The notes beneath the pieces are model-generated. The model was not told where the DNA came from. It worked only from the letters and a program-made list of their open reading frames with translations, and did no database searches. A program made the position numbers and the translations under genes. Shown here one piece after another: positions 7,633 through 14,352 of a DNA stretch of 15,815 bases. How positions within the stretch are numbered: the stretch's first letter is position 1; each line of letters starts with the position of its first letter. The stretch lies in the NCBI GenBank assembly GCA_045046905.1, contig JASFYU010000121.1, forward strand, positions 1-15,815, written 5' to 3'. Origin of the DNA: JASFYU01 sp045046905. Its GTDB lineage: Bacteria; Bacteroidota; Bacteroidia; Flavobacteriales; Flavobacteriaceae.

Positions 7633-7983
7633 TCATTTCTTCATCCAGGCATCATAACCACCTTCTAGGTTTACAACATGTTTATAACCCAGAGATTCTA
7701 ATTTTTCCTGAGCCTTGGCACTTCGACCTCCCATTTTGCAATACACATAAATAGTCTTATCCTTGTCGACCGTTTCGAATTGATCAGCAAAATCTGCATC
7801 GAACCAATTAATATTCATTGCATTGTCTAAATGCCCTTCAGCAAACTCCTCGGGGGTTCGAACATCTACTAAAACAACATTTTTAAACTCTTTTTGTGAA
7901 ACATCTGCGATAGGTTTTGTCTTTATTTGTGTGCAGCTTTGATTTACGAACAACACTACTACTATAGCAATAAGAAATCTCAT
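7633..7983 (-). CDS. Exported single-domain rhodanese (PspE-like sulfurtransferase)
   Basis: This is a 116-residue protein with one rhodanese domain. VVLVDVRTPEEFAEGHLDNAMNI (residues 37-59) is the typical N-terminal half. The active-site loop is YCKMGGRSAKA with the persulfide-forming Cys82 and Arg87. GGYDAW closes the fold near the C-terminus. The start at 7983 gives a hydrophobic leader MRFLIAIVVVLFVNQSC with Cys17, probably a Bacteroidetes-type lipoprotein signal; the -2 Gln makes the lipobox imperfect, so a periplasmic soluble form is possible. The frame is open back to 8064, but that longer start lies upstream of the -7 box at 8002-8009 and would bury the signal peptide. It is monocistronic as far as seen. 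Its sulfur donor and acceptor are unknown. Confidence 0.88.
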   Translation of the reverse strand: MRFLIAIVVVLFVNQSCTQIKTKPIADVSQKEFKNVVLVDVRTPEEFAEGHLDNAMNINWFDADFADQFETVDKDKTIYVYCKMGGRSAKAQEKLESLGYKHVVNLEGGYDAWMKK

Positions 7984-8001
7984 ATGGGTTTTATTTTTTA
8001 T

Positions 8002-8009
8002 CAAAAATA
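8002..8009 (-). promoter_or_regulatory. -7 promoter element of the rhodanese gene (TATTTTTG)
   Basis: The minus strand reads TATTTTTG, an exact TAnnTTTG match, 18 nt before the start codon at 7983. It places the transcript start about 10-15 nt before the ATG and excludes the longer upstream start. Confidence 0.5.
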
Positions 8010-8045
8010 AATAAAATTCTGAAACTGACTGTCCCCGAGGTAAAG

Positions 8046-8073
8046 CCCCTTTAAAAACAGGCAAGCAAAGGGG
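8046..8073. repeat. 7-bp hairpin upstream of the rhodanese gene
   Basis: CCCCTTT (8046-8052) pairs with AAAGGGG (8067-8073) around 14 nt. It lies upstream of the rhodanese -7 box and so is not in that mRNA leader. It overlaps the CCCGAGG-type short repeat at 8034-8047. Confidence 0.35.
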
Positions 8074-8089
8074 TATTTCGTTGATTTCA

Positions 8090-8117
8090 TTTTAGCCCAG
8101 AGTCCTCGGTGCTAAAA
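8090..8117. repeat. 7-bp hairpin TTTTAGC/GCTAAAA
   Basis: TTTTAGC (8090-8096) pairs perfectly with GCTAAAA (8111-8117) around 14 nt that contain further short complementary blocks. It lies between the divergent rhodanese and sigma-factor genes. Confidence 0.4.
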
Positions 8118-8150
8118 ACCAAAATTTGGTATTTCACCTCACCCGAAACT

Positions 8151-8176
8151 AAAAAAAGGTAGTTCTGACCGCTACC
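8151..8176 (-). terminator. Candidate minus-strand intrinsic terminator
   Basis: Read on the minus strand, GGTAG, a 9-nt loop and CTACC are followed at once by seven T. The 5-bp stem is short but three of its pairs are G-C, and the T-run is the best in the window. No gene ends here on the minus strand, so it may end a small RNA from the 8180-8250 region or stop antisense transcription. Confidence 0.35.
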
Positions 8177-8183
8177 AAAGAAA

Positions 8184-8208
8184 GGTAAATCGGAAACCCT
8201 GATTTGCC
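8184..8208. repeat. 8-bp hairpin next to the minus-strand terminator
   Basis: GGTAAATC (8184-8191) pairs with GATTTGCC (8201-8208), with one G-U pair, around a 9-nt loop. With the 8151-8176 hairpin it gives a two-stem structure on the minus strand. Confidence 0.4.
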
Positions 8209-8278
8209 GACAAGCGGGCCCGAGGCAGAGCCTAGAAGAATTCTATTATATTAAAAACAAAATTCAATTAAATTCATT

Positions 8279-8286
8279 TACTTTTG
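8279..8286 (+). promoter_or_regulatory. -7 promoter element of the sigma-factor gene (TACTTTTG)
   Basis: TACTTTTG is an exact TAnnTTTG match. It contains the TTG at 8284 and abuts the ATG at 8287, so both possible upstream starts would lie at or before the transcript start; this points to ATG 8305. Confidence 0.5.
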
Positions 8287-8304
8287 ATGCGAGCAAAAAA
8301 ACAC

Positions 8305-8865
8305 ATGGCAACACACCAATTACATCCGAATAGCTGGGTAGATTCTTATGCCGACTATCTTTTCAACTATGCGGTGATACGGGTAAGCGATGCTGAAATT
8401 GCCAAGGATTTGGTGCAAGAAACATTTTTCGCCGGACTAAAATCGGCCAAAAACTATAAAGGAGACGCCTCAGAACGCACTTGGCTCATAGCTATTTTAA
8501 AGCGAAAGGTCATTGACCATTATCGAAAAACCAATTCTAAAAAAGGCAAGGCTGAAGTACGCATGAGTTATAGTGCACAAAATGATTCAGAGGGTGATTG
8601 GTTAGAGGAACAAGTGGCTGATCCATTCAGTTCTTTCGAAAATGATGCCATTGAAAATAAAGAATTAGGGCTAGCGATTCAGGAGTGTATCACCAAACTA
8701 CCCAAGAAACAATCTATGGTTTTCACTATGAAAACTATACGCGGCATGGATACCGAAGATGTTTGTAATGAACTAGGCATTAACCCGTCTAACCTCTGGG
8801 TGATGATACACAGGGCGAGGACAGCCCTTATGGGTTGCCTTAATCAAAATTGGTTTAAAGTATGA
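8305..8865 (+). CDS. ECF-type RNA polymerase sigma-70 factor
   Basis: This 186-residue sigma factor has only regions 2 and 4. Region 2 (about residues 13-75) includes DYLFNYAVIRVSDAEIAKDLVQETF and ERTWLIAILKRKVIDHYRK, the core-binding and -10 recognition helices. Region 4 (about 123-180) includes LPKKQSMVF and the helix-turn-helix MDTEDVCNELGINPSNLWVMIHRAR. The frame is open from TTG 8284 and ATG 8287, but these overlap or abut the -7 box, while starting at 8305 gives MATHQLHPNSWVDSYADYLF, the form I associate with flavobacterial homologues. The stop overlaps the next start (ATGA), so it is translationally coupled to the small cysteine-rich protein. Target genes cannot be read from this window. 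Confidence 0.88.
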   Translation: MATHQLHPNSWVDSYADYLFNYAVIRVSDAEIAKDLVQETFFAGLKSAKNYKGDASERTWLIAILKRKVIDHYRKTNSKKGKAEVRMSYSAQNDSEGDWLEEQVADPFSSFENDAIENKELGLAIQECITKLPKKQSMVFTMKTIRGMDTEDVCNELGINPSNLWVMIHRARTALMGCLNQNWFKV

Positions 8866-9092
8866 TGATATCTTGTGACAAAGCAGTAATAATCTGTAAT
8901 AAAACACAATATAAAGAGGCTTCTTTTTGGGAAAAGACTAAACTTAAACTACATATACTCTTTTGTAGTACATGTTCCGTTTTTTCAAAAAAGAATACCC
9001 AATTTACCGTTCTCTACAAAAAAGCACATTTTCATAATCTTTCAGAAGGGGATAAAACCAAACTTAAAAGACAAATGCAGGCCAAACTTTAG
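8862..9092 (+). CDS. Small zinc-binding (ZAS-like) putative anti-sigma factor
   Basis: This 76-residue basic protein has no membrane segment. It contains His31-x3-Cys35-x2-Cys38 (HILFCSTC), the spacing of the ZAS motif of zinc-binding anti-sigma factors, plus Cys5 and Cys12, either of which could be the fourth ligand. Its start overlaps the sigma-factor stop (ATGA; a second ATG at 8865 is also possible), the usual arrangement of a cognate sigma/anti-sigma pair. The role is inferred from motif and context. If so, it would be a soluble, possibly redox- or zinc-responsive regulator rather than a membrane-bound one. Its stop codon (TAG 9090-9092) interlocks with the stop of the convergent UbiA-like gene (TAA on the minus strand, 9091-9089). 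Confidence 0.75.
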   Translation: MMISCDKAVIICNKTQYKEASFWEKTKLKLHILFCSTCSVFSKKNTQFTVLYKKAHFHNLSEGDKTKLKRQMQAKL

Positions 9093-9913
9093 ATATAGCT
9101 TTCTAAAAGCCATAATACGATTAACCACCCAATAGGAATTGCCTCTACCCAAAAAGATGCAAAATATTTAGTTTGATTTCTTTTGGTTATATACATCATT
9201 ACACCAAGACCCAAAAATAGAATTCCTTTTCCAATAATATCCAAGAGGGTCAGACTGTCTTTAGAAAAACTTAGAAAATAAAATAGTACCCCCAACATGG
9301 CAGCCAAGCTTTTTGAATGGGTAGCACCGTAACGTTGAGGCAGAGTCCTTAACTCTGGCGAGTCATATTTCAAATCTCTAATTTCAAAAGGCACTAGTAA
9401 TATAAGTACTAAAACAAAGCGCTGAAACGCTTCAATATACACATCCCAAACTACTGCTTTTTTGAAGGCTATCACCGGCAATATCACGGTGGCTATCGCC
9501 CATACCAACCCAACCAATATGATTTTCAACAGCCCTTGATTTCTAAGGTTAGGAGTTTTTGGCAAAATAGGCACAGCATATAAGCCCGTCAGAAAAAATA
9601 TTACCCCTAGACCCAACCAAGTCTCAAAAGTCAAAAAAAAGGCATGATATAGAGCCAATATCAAGGCGATAAAACTCATAAATTGAATATTCTTATGATA
9701 TCTATTAGCCACAAGAATATATTTTTCAGCCTCTACTCCATATTTTACGAAATTATAACATGCCATAGTGCCGAAAAACATTGAAAACGAAAGATGTTCG
9801 TCGACTTCAAAATTCATAATCAAACCTGTTGCCAAGACCAAAGAAAAAACTGCCAATGCCACATGAATACTTGCGTCGAGATAAAAATCAAAAACACATT
9901 TCAACCACTTCAT
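9089..9913 (-). CDS. UbiA-superfamily prenyltransferase-like membrane protein
   Basis: This 274-residue, very hydrophobic protein has about eight to nine predicted membrane segments. FLTGLYAVPILP (residues 107-118) and EIRDLKYDSPELRTLPQRYG (177-196) match the two best-known UbiA landmarks, the second being the D-x3-D motif (Asp180, Asp184) followed by TLP..G. The first aspartate motif, normally NxxxDxxxD, reads Asn54-FVKYGVE with no Asp, so catalytic activity is doubtful or altered. UbiA enzymes join polyprenyl chains to aromatic or other acceptors in the membrane; the acceptor here is unknown. The frame is open to 9988, but ATG 9913 gives MKWLKCVFDFYLDASIHVAL, a proper first segment, and the -7 box at 9918-9925 lies just before it. 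It is convergent with the ZAS gene and divergent from gcvP. Confidence 0.7.
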   Translation of the reverse strand: MKWLKCVFDFYLDASIHVALAVFSLVLATGLIMNFEVDEHLSFSMFFGTMACYNFVKYGVEAEKYILVANRYHKNIQFMSFIALILALYHAFFLTFETWLGLGVIFFLTGLYAVPILPKTPNLRNQGLLKIILVGLVWAIATVILPVIAFKKAVVWDVYIEAFQRFVLVLILLVPFEIRDLKYDSPELRTLPQRYGATHSKSLAAMLGVLFYFLSFSKDSLTLLDIIGKGILFLGLGVMMYITKRNQTKYFASFWVEAIPIGWLIVLWLLESYI

Positions 9914-9917
9914 TGAA

Positions 9918-9925
9918 CAAAAATA
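9918..9925 (-). promoter_or_regulatory. -7 promoter element of the UbiA-like gene (TATTTTTG)
   Basis: The minus strand reads TATTTTTG, ending only 4 nt before the ATG at 9913. The mRNA would be leaderless or nearly so. The element abuts the AACCAAAC repeat array immediately upstream. Confidence 0.5.
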
Positions 9926-9973
9926 ACCAAACTGTTCATAACCCCTCAGTTTGGTTAAAAACTTTAACCAAAC
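9925..9973. repeat. Triple AACCAAAC array forming two mutually exclusive hairpins
   Basis: AACCAAACTG (9925-9934), its exact inverse CAGTTTGGTT (9947-9956) and AACCAAAC (9966-9973) form two overlapping perfect inverted repeats. One pairs 9925-9934 with 9947-9956 (10 bp, 12-nt loop), the other 9949-9959 with 9963-9973 (11 bp, 3-nt loop). The array lies directly upstream of the -7 element of the UbiA-like gene and about 40 bp upstream of the gcvP -7 element, a good position for an operator serving one or both genes. Confidence 0.6.
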
Positions 9974-10010
9974 CCCTGAATAAAACATCCTTTTTAAGAG
10001 AATTAATCCT

Positions 10011-10018
10011 TAATTTTG
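10011..10018 (+). promoter_or_regulatory. -7 promoter element of gcvP (TAATTTTG)
   Basis: TAATTTTG matches TAnnTTTG exactly. Transcription from about 10024 would give gcvP a leader of roughly 155 nt that holds both GC-rich palindromes at 10052-10067 and 10117-10149. Confidence 0.45.
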
Positions 10019-10051
10019 ACAAGTTTTTTCAACAAACTACCACCTATGGCA

Positions 10052-10067
10052 GAGGCAGACCTGCCTC
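10052..10067. repeat. GAGGCAG/CTGCCTC palindrome in the gcvP leader
   Basis: GAGGCAG and CTGCCTC are complementary with only AC between them. As RNA, a 5-bp stem with a 6-nt loop is more realistic. It resembles in composition the larger GCCTACCT/AGGTAGGC element 50 bp downstream. Confidence 0.45.
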
Positions 10068-10116
10068 ACCATTGGAGAGGATTATAGGGCGTAAAAGGAG
10101 CCAATCTTAAACATTT

Positions 10117-10149
10117 CGATGCCTACCTACCCAAGGCAGGTAGGCATCG
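10117..10149. repeat. 12-bp perfect hairpin in the gcvP leader
   Basis: CGATGCCTACCT (10117-10128) pairs perfectly with AGGTAGGCATCG (10138-10149) around a 9-nt loop. It ends 32 nt before the gcvP start. It has no T-run, so it is not an intrinsic terminator. The CTACCT..AGGTAG core recurs at 14905-14923 before the glycosyltransferase gene, which suggests a dispersed palindromic repeat family, though an mRNA regulatory role is possible. Confidence 0.7.
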
Positions 10150-10181
10150 AGGCATTAAACCTATTAATGGGAATAAAAAAT

Positions 10182-13034
10182 ATGAGAACAGATTTATTTT
10201 CAAAGCGCCATATCGGTATTGGGGAAGAAGATTTTCAACACATGCTAAAAACTATTGGCACCGAAAGTCTTGAGCAACTTATCTCCGAGACAATTCCTGA
10301 CGACATCAGGCTCAAAGAGCCTTTAAATCTAGATGCTGCCTTGAGCGAACACGAATTTCTGTCGCATATTCAAGAGCTATCGGAAAAAAACAAGATCTAC
10401 AAATCGTATATCGGTTTAGGATATCACGAGAGCATCACCCCATCGGCAATCAAAAGGAACATCCTAGAGAACCCAGGATGGTATACGGCATATACTCCAT
10501 ATCAGGCAGAAATCGCACAGGGAAGGTTAGAAGCCCTTTTAAATTTTCAGACTGTTATAAGCAACCTGACAGGAATGGAACTGGCCAACGCCTCACTTCT
10601 CGATGAAAGTACGGCAGCAGCCGAGGCCATGACGATGTTGTTTGATTTGCGCTCAAGAGACCAAAAGAAAAAAGGCGTGATGAAATTCTTTGTTTCCTAT
10701 GAGGTCTTGCCACAGACACTTTCTCTCCTACAGACCCGTTCAAAGCCCATAGGTATCGAATTGGTGGTAGGCGATCATAAAACATTTACTTTTGGAAACG
10801 ACTTTTACGGTGCTCTACTACAGTATCCTGGAAAATATGGCCAAACCTATGACTACGCCGATTTTGTGCTCAAGGCAAAAGAAAACAACATCAAAGTGGC
10901 CGTCGCGGCAGATATTCTGAGCCTGGTATTGTTGCGACCTCCAGGAGAATTTGGGGTCGATGTTGTAGTAGGCACAACACAACGCTTTGGTATTCCCCTT
11001 GGTTATGGCGGACCTCATGCAGCATTTTTCGCCACAAAAGAAGAGTACAAAAGAAATATTCCCGGTCGCATCATCGGGTTAACCAAAGATACCGACGGTA
11101 AACCGGCCTTACGTATGGCCTTACAAACCCGCGAACAGCATATCAAAAGAGACAGAGCCACCTCTAACATTTGTACGGCACAGGTATTATTGGCCATAAT
11201 GGCAGGCATGTACGCCGTCTATCACGGACCGAAGGGATTACAATATATTGCAGAGCAAGTGCATTCCAAAGCCAAGACCCTAAGTCGCTTATTGGAAGAG
11301 ATTGGATTCAAACAATTGAACTCTTCATTCTTCGATACCCTCAAAATACAAATCGACAACACTACCAAACTCAAAGAAATAACAGAAAAAAACGGAATAA
11401 ACTTGAATTATGTCGACACCGAAACAGTTTCCATTTCCTTAAACGAAGCCACTAGCGATAAGGATATTAAATCACTGGTAGCCTGTTTTATGCAGCTCGA
11501 TGGAATACAAGAAAACCAAGGCTTTTCAAAAGTCAACAAAGACGTACTTCCGGTTTCGATACAAAGAACTTCTTCCTTTTTACAAAATGCCGTCTTCAAC
11601 TCCTATCATTCCGAAACCGAATTAATGCGCTATATCAAAAGATTGGAACGCAAGGACCTCTCCTTGAGCCATTCTATGATTTCTTTGGGTTCTTGCACTA
11701 TGAAATTAAACGCCGCCTCAGAAATGCTGCCTTTAAGCATGGCGAGATGGGGAAACATTCATCCTTTTGTCCCTATCGATCAGGCCGAAGGCTATCAAAT
11801 AGTCTTAAAAGAATTGTCGAAGGACCTGAGTACTATAACGGGTTTTTCGGACACCTCCTTACAACCTAATTCAGGAGCACAAGGTGAATATGCCGGACTT
11901 ATGACGATACGCGCATATCACGAATCTAGAGATGAAGGACACCGTCATATTTGCATCATTCCGGCCTCTGCGCATGGCACCAATCCAGCCTCTGCCGTAA
12001 TGGCGGGTATGAAAGTGGTGGTCACAAAAACAGATGAAAAAGGCAATATCGATGTCGCCGATCTCGAAGAAAAAGTACGCTTACATTCAGACAACTTGGC
12101 TGCTCTTATGGTCACCTACCCCTCTACTCACGGGGTTTTCGAATCATCAATAAAACACATTACCAGATTGATCCATGACCATGGCGGACAAGTGTATATG
12201 GACGGTGCCAATATGAATGCGCAGGTGGGGCTGACCAACCCGGCCACCATCGGAGCCGATGTATGTCATCTAAACCTTCATAAGACCTTTGCCATACCAC
12301 ATGGCGGCGGCGGGCCAGGAGTAGGTCCCATTTGTGTGGCCGAACAATTGAAGCCTTTTTTACCGGGAAACCCGGTCATAAAAACTGGAGGAGAAAAAGC
12401 AATTACGGCAATTTCAGGCGCACCCTGGGGTAGTTCACTGGTTTGTTTAATCTCTTACGGATATATCAAAATGTTGGGTGAAAAAGGCTTGACCCATTCC
12501 ACAGAAATTGCAATTCTAAACGCTAATTATATAAAACACAGATTGAGTACGAAATTCGATGTTCTTTATACCGGTGAAAAAGGACGTGCAGCGCATGAAA
12601 TGATAATCGATTGCAGACCCTTTAAACAAAATGGTATTGAAGTTACCGATATAGCAAAACGATTAATGGATTATGGCTTTCATGCACCCACGGTTTCCTT
12701 TCCTGTGGCAGGAACCCTGATGATAGAACCCACCGAGAGCGAGAGCTTATCAGAATTAGACCGTTTTTGTGATGCCATGCTATCTATACGTGAAGAAATT
12801 GATATGACCTCGGCGAGCGATTCGAACAATGTTCTCAAAAATGCACCACATACCATGGAAATGCTAACTAATGACGAGTGGAATTTTCCGTACACCAGAC
12901 AAAAGGCGGCCTTTCCTTTGGCATATATCTCTGAAAATAAATTTTGGCCCAGTGTTAGGCGTGTTGATGATACCTATGGAGACCGTAATTTAATATGCAA
13001 CTGCGCTCCTATGGAACACTATATGGAAGCTTAA
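10182..13034 (+). CDS. gcvP: Glycine dehydrogenase (decarboxylating), P-protein
   Basis: This 950-residue cytoplasmic PLP enzyme of the glycine cleavage system decarboxylates glycine and passes the aminomethyl group to lipoyl-GcvH. It is the single-chain form, with the N-terminal half (YIGLGYHESITPSAIKRNIL, NASLLDESTAAAEAM, GPHAAFFA) and the C-terminal catalytic half (SMISLGSCTMKLNA, SAHGTNPASAVMAG) fused. The PLP lysine is Lys701 in NLHKTFAIPHGGGGPG. The frame is open from ATG 10119, but that start lies inside the 12-bp hairpin; ATG 10182 gives MRTDLFSKRHIGI, the usual N-terminus. No gcvT or gcvH is in the window, as is common in this group where the genes are scattered. Regulation may act through the long structured leader. 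Confidence 0.97.
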   Translation: MRTDLFSKRHIGIGEEDFQHMLKTIGTESLEQLISETIPDDIRLKEPLNLDAALSEHEFLSHIQELSEKNKIYKSYIGLGYHESITPSAIKRNILENPGWYTAYTPYQAEIAQGRLEALLNFQTVISNLTGMELANASLLDESTAAAEAMTMLFDLRSRDQKKKGVMKFFVSYEVLPQTLSLLQTRSKPIGIELVVGDHKTFTFGNDFYGALLQYPGKYGQTYDYADFVLKAKENNIKVAVAADILSLVLLRPPGEFGVDVVVGTTQRFGIPLGYGGPHAAFFATKEEYKRNIPGRIIGLTKDTDGKPALRMALQTREQHIKRDRATSNICTAQVLLAIMAGMYAVYHGPKGLQYIAEQVHSKAKTLSRLLEEIGFKQLNSSFFDTLKIQIDNTTKLKEITEKNGINLNYVDTETVSISLNEATSDKDIKSLVACFMQLDGIQENQGFSKVNKDVLPVSIQRTSSFLQNAVFNSYHSETELMRYIKRLERKDLSLSHSMISLGSCTMKLNAASEMLPLSMARWGNIHPFVPIDQAEGYQIVLKELSKDLSTITGFSDTSLQPNSGAQGEYAGLMTIRAYHESRDEGHRHICIIPASAHGTNPASAVMAGMKVVVTKTDEKGNIDVADLEEKVRLHSDNLAALMVTYPSTHGVFESSIKHITRLIHDHGGQVYMDGANMNAQVGLTNPATIGADVCHLNLHKTFAIPHGGGGPGVGPICVAEQLKPFLPGNPVIKTGGEKAITAISGAPWGSSLVCLISYGYIKMLGEKGLTHSTEIAILNANYIKHRLSTKFDVLYTGEKGRAAHEMIIDCRPFKQNGIEVTDIAKRLMDYGFHAPTVSFPVAGTLMIEPTESESLSELDRFCDAMLSIREEIDMTSASDSNNVLKNAPHTMEMLTNDEWNFPYTRQKAAFPLAYISENKFWPSVRRVDDTYGDRNLICNCAPMEHYMEA

Positions 13035-13106
13035 ATAAATCAACAAGGCCAGTGCGCACAAGCCTTTCAAAATTATTAGAAAGCCTGTTCGGCAAGGTGT
13101 CCCTGA

Positions 13107-13139
13107 TTTTTGTTTTTAAATGAACATCGTATAATTTAC
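13107..13139 (+). promoter_or_regulatory. Possible promoter of the KAS III gene
   Basis: TTTTTG (13107-13112) and TAATTTAC (13132-13139) are separated by 19 bp, resembling TTTG-N19-TAnnTTTG with two mismatches in the -7 box. It lies about 63 bp before the chosen start. This is a weak match. Confidence 0.25.
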
Positions 13140-13202
13140 TATGCACGCATACCTCTTACACCCTTTAAGGTATATCTTGTATCTCCAAACCCATATGATA
13201 TT

Positions 13203-14261
13203 ATGAACATTGGCATTACTGGTACAGGCTGTTATCTTCCCCCAGATATAATCGGGAACAGTGATTTTATGGAGCATGAATTTTTGAATATGGATGGAAG
13301 TCCGTTTATACACTCCAATGACATTATCATTGAGAAATTTAAATCTATTACAGGTATTGGCGAAAGAAGATATGCCAAAGACCATTTAAACACTTCTGAT
13401 TTAGCATTCTTCGCCGCGGAAAAAGCCATTGCCGATGCCGGAATCGACAAGGAGAGCTTAGATTATATCATTTTTGCCCATAATTTTGGCGATGTTTCTT
13501 ATGGCAAATCTCAGGCCGACACGGTACCCAGCCTTGCTACAAGGGTCAAACATCATCTCAAAATAAAAAATCCAAAGTGCGTAGCCTATGATCTGTTATT
13601 CGGATGTCCAGGATGGATCGAGGGGGTAATACAAGCCAAGGCCTTCATCAAAAGCGGTATTGCAAAAAAATGCCTTGTCATTGGTGCAGAAGCACTTTCT
13701 AGGGTCGTGGATAAAAACGACAGAGACTCTATGATTTATTCCGATGGTGCTGGAGCCGTAATCATCGAAAATTCGAAAGATACAGGTGAAATTTTGACTC
13801 ACTCATCGGCCACCTATGCTAACGGAGAGGCGAATTATCTATTCTTCGGGGAATCATACGACAAATCTTCAGAAGACAGCCAGCGCTATATAAAAATGTA
13901 CGGGAGAAAAATATATGAATTTGCTATCTCCCATGTACCACAGGCAATGAAAGATTGTTTAGATGAAAGTGGTATTGCAATACATGAGGTCAAAAAGATT
14001 CTTATTCATCAGGCCAATGAAAAAATGGACGAGGCCATCGTAAAACGTTTTTTTAAACTATACGACCTTGAAATGCCATTGGGAGTAATGCCCATGAATA
14101 TCGAACAACTAGGAAATAGCTCGGTAGCCACCATACCCACACTATTGGACATGATTAAACGCGGAAAAATCAAAAATCAAAGTATCCAAAAAGGAGATGT
14201 TCTTATCTTTGCAAGTGTTGGCGCCGGAATGAACATCAACGCCTTCGTTTACAGAGTTTGA
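13203..14261 (+). CDS. 3-oxoacyl-ACP synthase III family protein (KAS III/FabH-like)
   Basis: This 352-residue thiolase-fold condensing enzyme has the full Cys-His-Asn triad: Cys135 in LLFGCPGW, His269 in ILIHQANEKM and Asn305 in QLGNSSVATIP. The C-terminal GDVLIFASVGAGMN is the usual glycine-rich end. KAS III enzymes condense an acyl-CoA starter with malonyl-ACP. This protein is longer and more divergent than housekeeping FabH, and its neighbours are a methyltransferase and a glycosyltransferase rather than plsX/fab genes, so a role in a specialised lipid or surface-molecule pathway is inferred. The frame is open from 13110, but ATG 13203 gives MNIGITGTGCYLPP, the standard KAS III start. The next gene begins 91 bp downstream on the same strand. 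Confidence 0.88.
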   Translation: MNIGITGTGCYLPPDIIGNSDFMEHEFLNMDGSPFIHSNDIIIEKFKSITGIGERRYAKDHLNTSDLAFFAAEKAIADAGIDKESLDYIIFAHNFGDVSYGKSQADTVPSLATRVKHHLKIKNPKCVAYDLLFGCPGWIEGVIQAKAFIKSGIAKKCLVIGAEALSRVVDKNDRDSMIYSDGAGAVIIENSKDTGEILTHSSATYANGEANYLFFGESYDKSSEDSQRYIKMYGRKIYEFAISHVPQAMKDCLDESGIAIHEVKKILIHQANEKMDEAIVKRFFKLYDLEMPLGVMPMNIEQLGNSSVATIPTLLDMIKRGKIKNQSIQKGDVLIFASVGAGMNINAFVYRV

Positions 14262-14286
14262 AAATGGTGTCAATTTTCTTTGGCTT

Positions 14287-14317
14287 CAGATTAGGGTGTT
14301 TTCGATTTCGCCCTAGA
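14287..14317 (+). repeat. Short hairpin between the KAS III and methyltransferase genes
   Basis: TAGGGTG and CGCCCTA (one G-U pair) can form a 7-bp stem around about 10 nt within this stretch. No T-run follows, so it is probably not a terminator; it could separate expression of the two genes by other means. Confidence 0.3.
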
Positions 14318-14352
14318 AACAAAGAACTTTTAACCAGAAACCTAGTTAATAC

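Noticed and set aside
8001..8090. 29-codon minus-strand frame upstream of the rhodanese gene as a leader peptide
   Set aside because: It lies upstream of the -7 box at 8002-8009, so it would not be in the rhodanese mRNA, and its composition is not informative.
9829..10110. Plus-strand open frame of 93 codons
   Set aside because: It overlaps the UbiA-like gene start and the shared promoter region, is low in complexity (PRPKKKLPMP) and crosses the repeat array and the gcvP -7 box.
10024..10120. Glycine riboswitch in the gcvP leader (GGAGAG and AGGAGCCAA blocks near 10074-10105 recall the aptamer)
   Set aside because: The core CCGAAGG-type segment and the paired P2/P3 stems are not visible, and the spacing between the two blocks is too short. 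Resemblance is limited to common purine-rich words.
10119..10181. 21-residue N-terminal extension of GcvP
   Set aside because: This start lies within the perfect hairpin, and the family N-terminus MRTDLFSKRHIG begins at 10182.
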